DNA from: Scleroderma bovista
Taxonomy: Eukaryota > Basidiomycota > Agaricomycetes > Boletales > Sclerodermataceae
Length of the DNA: 64,000 nt
Assembly (NCBI GenBank): GCA_037178675.1
Contig: JAYMGJ010000233.1
Coordinates: 1 to 64,000, forward strand
Direction of reading: 5' to 3'
Below the pieces are notes generated by a model. It saw only the letters and a list, made by a program, of their open reading frames with translations. It did no database searches and had not been told where the DNA came from. Position numbers and translations under genes: made by a program. Shown piece after piece: positions 23,101 to 34,100 of the stretch (positions are counted from its first letter, which is position 1; each line of letters begins with the position of its first letter).

Positions 23101-23376
23101 TGTACTGTCTGTTGTCACAATTGATGTAGTTAAAGAAGCCTTAGCTTGGCATGAAACCATATTCATTAGGTATTTATGATGTCTCAGAATCCCATACTTG
23201 TTGACATGCTACTCCCCTGTCTAACTTACATTCACACCAAATTTAAGGACAAAAACAATTCAACATGGGCATAAATTTTGTAAACATTATTACAATGAAA
23301 TGAGAGTCCATGAATAAAGTATACAATGGAAGGAACATAAAAATGGAAGTGAAGGCACTCCTAGTAACTACAACAG

Positions 23377-26300
23377 TCATTTTCCTACTACATCCTGTGG
23401 ATAGTTGCACCTTACCCATTGGGAACCATGAACCATCTTGCTCAAGTCAAGCTTGGTATGTTTCCCTAAAACAAATAACATACTGGGTAAATATAATGAT
23501 GGTCTTGGCATATATGATGGAACCCATAGAAGCAGGTGACCTTCTGGGCTAGCAATCCATCCACCACTCTGTAACCCCACCAAAGCCCTAATATGCTCTG
23601 CATTAAAATCAGTTTGGGTATACACATTGGAATCCAGCAAGGCATGAGATGGATTTGGAGAATAGCAGAGTGGGAGAAGAGCCTGTGTTGGAATGTGATA
23701 GGAGAACAGACTGCCCACATCATCTGGGGGATAATCCCACATATGTATAGTATTGTCACCTGAGCCAGACACAACTCTCTTCCCATCTGGTGAGAATGCC
23801 ACTGAGGTTACCAAGTTAGTGTGTCCTGTGAGAGGGCTACCCAGCTGCAGTCCAGTCTCAGCATCCCACAAACATATGGTGTTGTCATATGAACCTGATG
23901 CAATCCTCTTTCCATCTGGTGAGAATGCCACTGAGGTTACTGGCCCAGTGTGCCCTGTGAGAGGGCTACCCAGCTGCAGTCCAGTCTCAGCATCCCACAA
24001 ACATATGGTCTTGTCATATGAACCTGATGCAATCCTCTTTCCATCTGGTGAGAATGCCACTGAGGTTACAAGGTGAGTGTGCCCTGTGAGAGGGCTACCC
24101 AGCTGCAGTCCAGTCTCAGCATCCCACAAACATATGGTGTTGTCAGCTGAACCTGATGCAATCCTCTTTCCATCTGGTGAGAATGCCACTGAGGTTACAA
24201 GGTGAGTGTGCCCTGTGAGAGGGCTACCCAGCTGCAGTCCAGTCTCAGCATCCCACAAACATATGGTGTTGTCATATGAACCTGATGCAATCCTCTTTCC
24301 ATCTGGTGAGAATGCCACTGAGGTTACTCCCCCAGTGTGCCCTGTGAGAGGGCTACCCAGCTGCAGTCCAGTCTCAGCATCCCACAAACATATGGTGTTG
24401 TCATATGAACCTGATGCAATCCTCTTTCCATCTGGTGAGAATGCCACTGAGGTTACTTGCTCAGTGTGCCCTGTGAGAGGGCTACCCAGCTGCAGTCCAG
24501 TCTCAGCATCCCACAAACATATGGTCTTGTCATATGAACCTGATGCAATCCTCTTTCCATCTGGTGAGAATGCCACTGAGGTTACTTCCTGAGTGTGCCC
24601 TGTGAGAGGGCTACCCAGCTGCAGTCCAGTCTCAGCATCCCACAAACATATGGTGTTGTCATATGAACCTGATGCAATCCTCTTTCCATCTGGTGAGAAT
24701 GCCACTGAGGTTACAAGGTGAGTGTGCCCTGTGAGAGGGCTACCCAGCTGCAGTCCAGTCTCAGCATCCCACAAACATATGGTGTTGTCATATGAACCTG
24801 ATGCAATCCTCTTTCCATCTGGTGAGAATGCCACTGAGGTTACAGGCTGAGTGTGCCCTGTGAGAGGGCTACCCAGCTGCAGTCCAGTCTCAGCATCCCA
24901 CAAACATATGGTGTGGTCATATGAACCTGATGCAATCCTCTTTCCATCTGGTGAGAATGCCACTGAGGTTACAGGCTGAGTGTGCCCTGTGAGAGGGCTA
25001 CCCAGCTGCAGTCCAGTCTCAGCATCCCACAAACATATGGTCTTGTCATCTGAACCTGATGCAATCCTCTTTCCATCTGGTGAGAATGCCACTGAGGTTA
25101 CCCAGTCAGTGTGCCCTGTGAGAGGGCTACCCAGCTGCAGTCCAGTCTCAGCATCCCACAAACATATGGTGTTGTCATATGAACCTGATGCAATCCTCTT
25201 TCCATCTGGTGAGAATGCCACTGAGGTTACATTCTGAGTGTGCCCTGTGAGAGGGCTACCCAGCTGCAGTCCAGTCTCAGCATCCCACAAACATATGGTC
25301 TTGTCATGTGAACCTGATGCAATCCTCTTTCCATCTGGTGAGAATGCCACTGAGGTTACCCAGTTAGTGTGCCCTTTGAGAGGGCTACCCAGCTGCAGTC
25401 CAGTCTCAGCATCCCACAAACATATGGTCTTGTCCCATGAACCTGATGCAATCCTCTTTCCATCTGGTGAGAATGCAACAGAGGTGTAGGGATGTCCTCT
25501 AATTGCCAGCTGAAGGTTTGGCCAGTGTAGCTCTCCTCCATCAACAATTTGGGCCAAATTTGAGTACTTGGGTGAGAACTCTGTATAAATGATGGATTTT
25601 ACTGGAGAGAATGGCAGAGCTGAGATATACAGGTGTGGAGTGCTTTCCATGATGGCACCACTAAATGCACGGACAAACTTGATGGCATCTCTTGCTATTG
25701 CTGACACCTGTTTAAAGGTATCACCCTTCTAAATAATCTCATTAGCAGTGTTGGTTGGGATCAGATTCATAATAAACATACCTCCAGCCATGAAGCTATA
25801 GTTACCAGGTGTGAAGGCACAACATTGAGCACCTTCAATAGGCTGAGTGCTTCAATCCAGAAGAGCAATTTGTCCTTCAACAGCAACTCCATTTCTCGTG
25901 CCAAGTTCCTCCCAAACTGTACCTCCTGAACATGAACAGCCCAGAGTCGACAGGCATAAGACAAGTGGGCAGGGATATATTTATGGACTCGCCAGTCCAG
26001 GTCAGTGACCTTGGAGTTTGGTAGGTACGAGGTTTCCAATCGACAGATATTGAAACACAGCCCAGTTTTCATGACTCGAACACAAGCCCATGTAAGCTGA
26101 CAATGAATGTCTTCCATTTTGATGGCAAACTCCATGCTCCGCGCAGGGTCGGCCAAGAAATCGTAGAATGATGCATGTAATGCACGGACTGGGGTTGATA
26201 CATCAGCAATGCCACTCAACAGGGCACCCATGTGGTCGAGTATTGCCTCGACCTCAGAAAGATCATTGTCGGGGAAGTTGCGCCGCATCGCATCCAACGA

Positions 26301-29011
26301 CTCCATTGGGAGAGGCTCCTGGGTCCACAGTATTTGTCGCATCACAGAGTGGAATCGCGACCGTGCCTTCGGGTCGTCCTCGATGATGTCTCTCAGAATG
26401 GTAAGGTACATCTCGTCCAAAAGTCCTTTTCCTGCTCCAGGCGACCCAGAGACCAGGGATTCGTATCGCTCCATGGCTGTGAACCCACCCTTCCGTAATT
26501 TGATGAACTCGCAAGCCAACCGAGCCCACTCGAATAACCCATCCGCCAGGTGTACGAGTCGTGAGATTTGTTGGCCAGTGAAACGATCCATCAGTTTTCT
26601 TCCTAGCTGAGCAGAAACGTATCGATGAATATCGCATTCGGCACTCGCAGTAGAGATGTCGTCCATGGATTTGGATGTGATGTGTGGAACGTCCTGCAGA
26701 GCCTCCACGATGTCAGGTAAAGGGCGGGACGTGATGAGAATACGAATGCTGGACGGGAGCTCGGTAACCTGTGCAGAAGCGAGAATGTTGAGAATTTGTT
26801 TCCGGGAGGCCTCGACACCGCTCTCATCGAGTGCGTCAATCACAATGACCACCCGTTCAACCAAAGACGTTGCAACTTTGGAGATGGGACCCAAAATGAA
26901 GTTGTCCCAGTGTTGCCGCACATCGCGCGTGGTGGATAACGCTTTATCACCTGCAATGACCTCGGCTAGAATCCGCTTGAAAGTAGGGTCACGATCAGCA
27001 AGATTACGTGCGATGGTGGTGAATATTTTTTCGTGGCGACGTTCAGCCTGTTGATCGCGGGTGAAGCAGAAACACGACCCAAGGGCTCCAAGAGATTTGA
27101 ACCAGCTGGCGATTGTATGGGCGATGGCTGACTTCCCTTTGCCTGCCTGGCCATAGAGCCACAACACCTGAGGAGTATCAGGCTCCGAATTACTGATCCA
27201 GTCTACAATGTCCCCCAGGATATCAACCCTCGTGCCTTCCAAACAGACCTTATCGGCGACAAATGTAGCATCCCCCACATAGGCGAGCTCGTTAAGGGTG
27301 GCCGTTTGATCTGCATGGAAATTGCTTAGGACAAGTCGTAACCGTATGGAACCATCCTTACCCGTCTTTGAGAATAAATTCTCAATTTCATCGACTCGAT
27401 TTAGGACACGCTGGACATCTTGTTGTATGTCTTTGACACCAATGTGCACGTGCTCCACATCCTTGCGAATGTCACCGACGACGTCGCAAATGTTCCCAAC
27501 ATTGGCTGAGATATTGTCAGCCTTGTCATCCAGCTCGTGAACGGTCGCCCAGGTATCCCGAGATATAAGGTCCCGACACTGCTGCGTCAAAACATCCAAC
27601 GCGTTGCCATAGGTAGTAATCACAGTGTTGGTTTCATCCCCAACATGCTTCGCTGTTCTTACCCCTTCATGAAGAGACATCAGCCGAACATTGAAACTGA
27701 AGTGTGAGTATGACATACAAAAGCTTTTGATTTTAGAATATTTCTGGATGAAGTTGACACATTTGGGCATCAGTTCGGAGATTTTCGACAGAGGTTCCAT
27801 TATCTTGGTGACCTTTTTGAGGGTACCACCTTCGATGAGGAAAGTATAGACATGGATGATTTTATCTAAGAGACCGCGGACCGACTGATCCATCGTGTCT
27901 TGTTTAATGATAGTCTGTCCACATATTACATACAGTGCAATCTTGTATAGCTTTGGGACGTACCTGAGCAGCCCATGATAGTGCACATAAAGCTAGTTTC
28001 GCATATGGGTGGATCTAAGCGCAGTTAGTGATGTGTGCACCAAAGGAAAGAGGACGCACGTCGGAAATTGTCTGGACAACGGAGATGAAGATTTTAATGG
28101 GTTGAAGGCATGAATTCACGTTATCGAATTGATCCACAACAGATTGGGATGTATTCACGCCATCGGACACCTTGTTCATGCTGCCTGGCATATTTTTCAT
28201 CTGCGATAGGTCTTTTTGCGCAACTTCGAGACCGCTGACTAAATTCCTTGCATCATCAGTAGGAGGAACCTGAGGGCGGATGAGACCCCTGTGAACCTGA
28301 ACCCAATATTGATTCTACTCCTTACCTGGAAAGGATCAGGTGTAGAACCCTGCGCTTCAGAAACTTGTTGTGCAGGAGACGAAGCCGTGTTGGTGATAGT
28401 ATTTGTGGCAAGATTGTCCTGTCATCGATGAAGCCAAATAAAATCGGTGCTTAATACTCGATGATATGCATGTTGGCTCACATTTTGAACCTCCGAGGGA
28501 GGCGCGATTGTCGATATCTCATTGTTGGCATTGACAACCTTAGTTTTGTATCACCACAGAGATCAGAACACGATGCAAGATAACATACGCCTTGACTCTG
28601 CGTGAGCGCAATGTCTGCTACGGATGTGCCGGGGATAGGCACCGTTGCCTGCGGACGGAATTGCGCAATCATAAGGTTGATTGTCTCGCACAAACCCATT
28701 AATGCGCCGATGCACTTACCAAATTGATTGTATCTGGGTTTTGCTCGACGAGAGTGTTCTTTGAGGGCTTGCGAGAGAGGCTGAACAACTGTATTGCGGG
28801 GCAATTCAGTACAAGTACAGACACCTATGTAATACAACCGAAGTGCATACCTTGCGGCCAGCATCCAAAAGCCTGCCTGCACGAGAGGTGTTCCCAGAAG
28901 ATCCCTGCTGTTTCGGTTAGTTTGAAGAGAGATGGAAGTGCGAATCCAAAGCACCAGATTCCGATTTTTTCCAAGCGAAGAGTGGTTCTTATTGCTATTA
29001 TGTTTTGGCAT
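23377..29011 (-). CDS. NACHT-WD40 STAND receptor (NWD, HET-E/D-like)
   Basis: Ten exons on the minus strand: 28955..29011, 28851..28907, 28720..28788, 28589..28648, 28482..28538, 28326..28418, 28060..28269, 27964..28014, 25782..27914, 23377..25707; all introns phase 0; 1705 residues. N-terminus (1-~130) is a low-complexity S/T/N/P-rich tail; then helical segments ending HPYAKLALCALSWAAQ; NACHT NTPase with Walker A GQAGKGKS (about residue 472) and Walker B VVIVIDALDE (about 572); a helical linker; then 14 WD40 repeats (about 1000-1600), which is two seven-bladed propellers; C-terminus SGGWIASPEGHLLLWVP. In Podospora, HET-D/E/R proteins of this layout trigger cell death after non-self recognition by the WD40 part. 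No HET effector domain is seen at this N-terminus. The 5' end (first three small exons) is the least certain. Confidence 0.85.
23700..25497 (-). repeat. 14 tandem 129-bp WD40-encoding units, nearly identical
   Basis: Each 43-residue unit reads GHTxxVTSVAFSPDGKRIAS, GSxDxTICLWDAETGLQLGS, PLT. Variable residues in order, repeats 2-14: after GHT, NW, QN, DW, QP, QP, HL, QE, EQ, GG, HL, HL, GP, NL; after GS, repeats 1-14: W, H, Y, D, Y, Y, Y, Y, Y, Y, A, Y, Y, G; before T: K, K, N, K, H, N, N, K, N, N, N, K, N, N. The first and last units are slightly diverged (GHPYTSV; RVVSGSG, IHMWD). Synonymous positions are essentially unchanged between units, so the array is young or homogenised. No CG dinucleotide was found within it. 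Confidence 0.95.
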
Positions 29012-30061
29012 GATTTCAGTGGTATACCTTGAGCACGAATGTGTAGTTTCAAAGACGATGATGAGTGTGGACTGAGGGTGTGTGAGCCACAGCTTGCAAG
29101 ACGGCTGTGCCACTGCCACACGATTCTCTTACCTTTGGCCAAATATGGAAATCCACGGCCACGCTCAACCCCTCACCCCATATGTGGTCATGAGGGAACT
29201 CGACAGTACATACCCGCCGAGCAGCGTTCCGCCACCATAATATCACCGCGTTGATTTCATCATGTTCATCCTTTACCGTGCTCACCGCACTCATTTCAAC
29301 ACGCTCATCCTTGACCACACTCACCTCATTTATGATGGAAACTTCAACATGAATGAGGACAGTCCGGTTTCTGAGCTGTTCTTCGTTTGCACGACGGACT
29401 CAGAGCCCCAGCACGGTGACGTCGAGTATACATTAACAAGGCCAACTAGCATAGTAACTGTAAATCCACTGATCAGAGTTTCCCTTTCTTTTCGATCCAT
29501 TGCCTGCTTAATATAGGGAGAATGGACGGAGCCCCCATCACAGGGTGTAAATCATGGTGACGTTGAGGTACAGGCAGTCCCGGAAGGATGGTGCGACACT
29601 ATATGTCGTCATGCTGTGTGGTTGTAAGTCAGATATAAAAATAGTATTTGGGTTGTGGACGGAACTATCGCCGTGCTATGGAAAACACTGTTTTCCACGA
29701 ACTGTCCATTTTTTCCTGAATGAAAAGTTCAAAGCGGAACAATAGCAACTTTTGTAGCAGCCTCAAAGTGCTCGTTGTGGCTTGACAACGAACATGCTCG
29801 AATGTCTGAGTACCTTATTGTCGTTTCCGGTAATAGAACTCAGAACAATCCGCGCCGAATCATTGTCATTGTCCTTCCTGTGAATCGCTGTGGTAAGTGC
29901 CACAGGAGTCTTGTATAGCGCTGGAAATGGTACATAAAGGAGAGATTAGGATACACAATCGTTCTGCATACCCAGTGATTATCCACAGCCCCATCAAGTG
30001 CAGACCGTTGTCTTCGATATATTCACATCGATTCCACAACTCACCTCCAATTTGAATAACG
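29012..30061. other. Upstream region of the NWD gene and intergenic DNA
   Basis: No recognisable gene. A short stretch at about 29,255-29,335 repeats a ctcatcctt-accgtgctcac / ctcatccttgaccacactcac phrase three times. The rest is unremarkable and holds the promoters of the flanking divergent genes. Confidence 0.4.
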
Positions 30062-30585
30062 ATGATGGACTTTGGGTGCCCTTCACGTCCCCAGCTAATC
30101 CCGCGTGCAACGCAGTCGGTGAAGCTCCACCCCGTTGACCTCGATACGTGGAACGACCGGGTCTATGCAGATCCATTTTACACGGAAGCTGAGCCGGACG
30201 AGCTAGACGAGCCATGGCCATATCGATTTAAGGTGAGCGTTTATGTGTCCGTCACTGGATCTAACATAGACTGACGGAGTGGGCAGAGCGGCGACCAGGT
30301 GTGGGTGTGTACGACGGGAGGAAACTGGCATCGGGGTCGGGTTGTCGGTCAGCCAAAGCAGGGCCGAACAAGACAGGTGCGCTGCAATTCCACACTTCAT
30401 GCACTTGGACACTCACCATGAAACGGCGTGTGCATCAGGGTGAAGGTCTCTTCTGGCTTGTCGTGTTCAACAACAAGTTCCGTAAATATTTCGCCCCGCT
30501 GAACGGAGAAATCAAACCTGATACGCCGCACACGCGTAAGCTGTTGGACGAAGCAGGATGGTCGGAGAGCGACCGTTGGGAGTAA
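30062..30585 (+). CDS. Small conserved basidiomycete protein, function unknown
   Basis: Three exons, 30062..30232, 30287..30376, 30439..30585; 135 residues, all junctions phase 0. Sequence shows an acidic, aromatic N-terminal part (DTWNDRVYADPFYTEAEPDE), then SGDQVWVCTTGGNWHRGRVV, GQPKQGRTRQ, GLFWLVVFNNKFRKYFAPLN and GEIKPDTPHTRKLLDEAGW. The central part (VWV..GNWHRGRVVGQ, then F...RKYFAPLNG) looks like a compact beta-barrel of the SH3/Tudor/KOW kind, which is inference. I recall similar uncharacterised proteins in other Agaricomycetes but know no function. Start at 30,062 or the Met next to it. Confidence 0.65.
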
Positions 30586-30722
30586 GCAAGGAAGTAATTG
30601 ACCTGTTGTCGCTGGTCGACGGTAGTATTTTGATGGTAGTAATAGGAAGAGGACAAGCCAATTGTAGCACATCACAATCATTTTGTATTCATACGTGTTT
30701 TGACTTGCAACCACGAAGAAAA

Positions 30723-33700
30723 ATGACCAAAACATATATGATGAATGGTCTCATCGAAAAGGTGTGCCCCAGGACCGACGAGCATTCGTGTCTTACAGCG
30801 TCCATCGCAGATGCAGTCCCCTGATCAGGACTTCAGGTGCGTTATGGGCGCGTCTGCAGCATCGATGGCTAACCGTGCTCCTGAAGGTTCATGGGACTAA
30901 ACGACCTCATGAACGAAATCAAACAGGATCCAAACAGCTTCATTGGGGACGAATCAGTCGAGAACAAGGTTCTCCGACAAGTGCTCAAACTCGTCGAAGA
31001 TAAGATATCCGAGGTCAAGAATCAGGCTGTCAAATGGTACGTATGCATACGAGTGGCACTGCACCACCATCGCCTGTATATGCTCAGTAAAATTCATGTA
31101 GCCTCGGCCAACTTATCAAGATCATGCGCGAGAGCCAGATGGAGTTCGTCGTCGATTCGCTCATACACTTTCTTGTGGGCAAAGATGAGGAATTAAGGGA
31201 TATATCCGGTCTTGGTGAGTGGCCGTTGCATTAGGTGCAAGACTCGCTGTTCGAACAGTGCCAGCATTGAAAACAATCACATCCGAGTTGCCACCGGAGG
31301 GCAGGATCGCCGGAAAAGCATGTGCGAAGCTCACGCCAAAACTCTTAAACCAGGTGTTGAACGTGAGCAGATTATGTCGCAGGAGTCATTGGGGATGTCT
31401 AAACAACTATCGACAGCCCGAAACACCACCAGATACTCTGATCGAGACGCTATCCACGCTATCCATCCTGATCACCCGTTTCCCAGCCCACTTCTCCGAT
31501 CCTCTCACAAAGCCACAACCTCTCGCAGCCATCGCCCCACTCCTAACACATTCACGCCCAGCAGTGCGGAAACGTGCCATTCTAACTCTGTCACAATTCT
31601 TTCCAGTGTCCCCTCCCGAGCTATGCAACCATCTTTTGCTCACAAACGTCCTCCCGAACCTCGAACCAAATGCCAGCTTGGAACAACAGCGTACGACAGT
31701 CAACCTTGTCACCGCGATCCTGAGACAGTCCCCACAACAGCTGACAGCGTCGCTCAGCCAGATTATACCAGGGATTTTGAGGGCCATTCAGCGTGACGAT
31801 GATGAACTGCGAGAAGGGTGTTTACAGGTCTGCATCAGAAAGACTGGATAGCGAATTATATGGCTCATGCCGCTTTCCAGGCTTTAGAAACACTCCTACT
31901 GAGATCCTCGGCTGAAGCTACACCATTCGTGCCGTCCATCATACAGACTGGTATGCAGTACATCAAGTACGACCCGGTACGTTCCTTTCAATGATGTTGC
32001 GATCCACGTATTGATCGCGCAAAGAATTACACCGGAGGGGACGATGATGATGAAATGGCAGAAGCCGACGAGGAGGAAGAGGATGAAGAACTCGACGATG
32101 AGTCAGTCGAGACTTTCCCTGATGCGTTCCGTCCACTGACATGTCTAAAGGTACTCTGACGACGAGGATACATCATACAAGATCCGCCGTGCTGCCACCA
32201 AACTCTTGGCATCCGTAATCGTCACTCGCCCCGAGCTCCTCGTATCCCTGTACAAGCAAGTCTCGCCAGTGCTCATATCCCGGTTCGGCGACCGCGAGCA
32301 GACGGTGCGTCTGGAGGTCTGGGCGACATATGTAGCACTGCTCAACCAGACAAGCACATACGGAGGACTGCCTCAGGTTTCTTCGGATGGAGAGAACGTC
32401 ATGCGTGGAAAGCGCAAGCGTGATAGCGAGGAGAGGATGGATGTTGAGGAGACCCCTTATACGCTTTTGAAATCCCAAATCCCCTCCCTGTCGAAAGCAT
32501 TACTTGCCCAGCTCAGGCCGTCCAAGACCGCACCAACGACGCTGCAAGCCGGTTTCCAAGTCCTCCATGCTCTGCTATCCGTCCTCCCAGGATCGTTGCC
32601 CTCTCAAGTATCACAGATTGTCATCAGAGTTAAAAGTGTCCTGTCGCAATCACCAACGACGTCCACGTCGACGCTCCATCTTTCCTGTCTGTCTTTCCTT
32701 GGTCTCTTCTTCTCGACACACGCACCTGTCGTGTTCGCACCGTCCTTACCCACCCTCACCCCGGTCCTCCTCAAATCTCTCGGCGAGCGCCACCCACGCG
32801 TCGCAGCTGAATCTTTCCGTACTTTCTCTGCCCTGCTCAACGCGACCCGCCCGGTCAAAAATGGCGACTTCTCCGAACGCGTCTACGACCAGGCTCTCCA
32901 ACGGCTCACCACGAACGACACCGACGCCGAAGTACGCACCTGCGCCGAGGACTGCATTGCCGATCTCTGGGTGTGCGCATCAGACGTGGTGAGGACCAAG
33001 GACGGGAGAGAATGGCAGGCTATATGTCGTGCAACGGGGAACACAGCCGGTGCTGTGCGCGTCGTCACCAAGGTAGCACGAGAAGTCGAGATGAGCGATG
33101 CATGGGTGGGATCATGCGTCGAGTGGGTGATGGGGCTGTTGAAGAAGAGCGGAAGGGGAGGCAAAACAGAGCTTTTCACTGCGCTGGATACGCTGCTCAG
33201 ACGGTACGTGCTTGCTTTGCTTTTTTTACCACCCCCCGGACCACATTTACCTATATATGCGTCAGATACCAGTCTGGCGTCCCTGCCGACCTCCCGCAGA
33301 TGCTTGTTCTGCAGGTTAAGCCATACATCACCACGTCAGATATCTCAGTTCTCTCCCAGGCACTTTCCCTGCTCGCTGCCTTGCTCGATCTCGCCCCATC
33401 CACGACCTTCCCCGCCGTCGAGCGCGAGCTACTCACCGATATATACCCGATCGCGCATTCCCCGCTCGTGTCCGGCGCCGCACTCGACGCCCTTCTCGCC
33501 TTTTTCTCTGCACTTGTTCAGGCCGACCTACAGATCGCGACCCATGTCGTGCCGAACCTTGTTATCGCCGTCGAGAAAGGGCAGAGGACAGATGCGAACG
33601 TGATGAATGTGGCCAAGTGCGTAGGAGAGGTGGTGAGGAGCCAGCAGGCTGTGGCAGCAGGCACGATTGCAGAGTATTCGAGGTACATTAAGGTGTGTTG

Positions 33701-34095
33701 TGGACGCGGTGTGTTAATGGCTGATGGCTGATTGATTTTCCTGCCCATAACAGAAATCGTCGAAGGCGCATGTGTCGACTGTGGTGCTGAGCTTGCTTAT
33801 TCTGGGGGAGTTAGGGAGGTTCATGTAAGCCTGCTATGCATTATATGAGAGGTGCTGGACGCTCACGCAAAATAGCGACATGTCTCCTCAACATGATGTA
33901 TTCAATAATGTAATCGAGCATTTTTCTGCAGGCGAAGAAGGGGTTAGGACCGCCGCGGCGTTCTCTGCTGGTATACAACTGTTTCGGAAATTCTTTTCCG
34001 AGTGGCGCAAACGCGCGCAAAGAAAAAAAAATCGAAAAAATCGGAAAAATCATCTTGGTGGATTCCAGTCCCTCACACTCGTTCTTTCTGCTTGA
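30723..34095 (+). CDS. CAND1: CAND1/TIP120 cullin exchange factor, C-terminally truncated
   Basis: Twelve exons: 30723..30761, 30811..30836, 30887..31036, 31102..31214, 31265..31362, 31417..31827, 31881..31976, 32025..32101, 32151..33203, 33266..33692, 33754..33824, 33876..34095. The start MTKTYMMNGLIEK-MQSPDQDFR-FMGLNDLMNEI is that of CAND1; then helical HEAT repeats (DKISEVKNQAVKCLGQLIKI, KDEELRDISGLALKTITSEL), the acidic loop of AEADEEEEDEELDDEYSDDE, and IRRAATKLLASVIVTRPELL. CAND1 strips and swaps substrate receptors on SCF ubiquitin ligases in cytosol and nucleus; the full protein is about 1200-1250 residues. Here homology ends at VRTAAAFSAG (33,970) after ~885 residues and a 41-residue Lys/Arg-rich tail unlike CAND1 runs to a TGA at 34,093. 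The C-terminal third, which locks the cullin WHB/Rbx end, is missing from this window. Confidence 0.88.
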
Positions 34096-34100
34096 TAGAA

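Noticed and set aside
23753..25489. Plus-strand open frames through the WD40 array (RGLPSCSPVSASHKHMVLSY)
   Set aside because: Complement of the WD40 repeats; opened by the same repeat and lacking CG. The minus strand encodes a full domain protein.
28825..28850. A 26-b intron (gtatgc...acatag) in the NWD gene
   Set aside because: Too short for fungal splicing; an acceptor 36 b downstream gives a 62-b intron in the same frame and was used instead.
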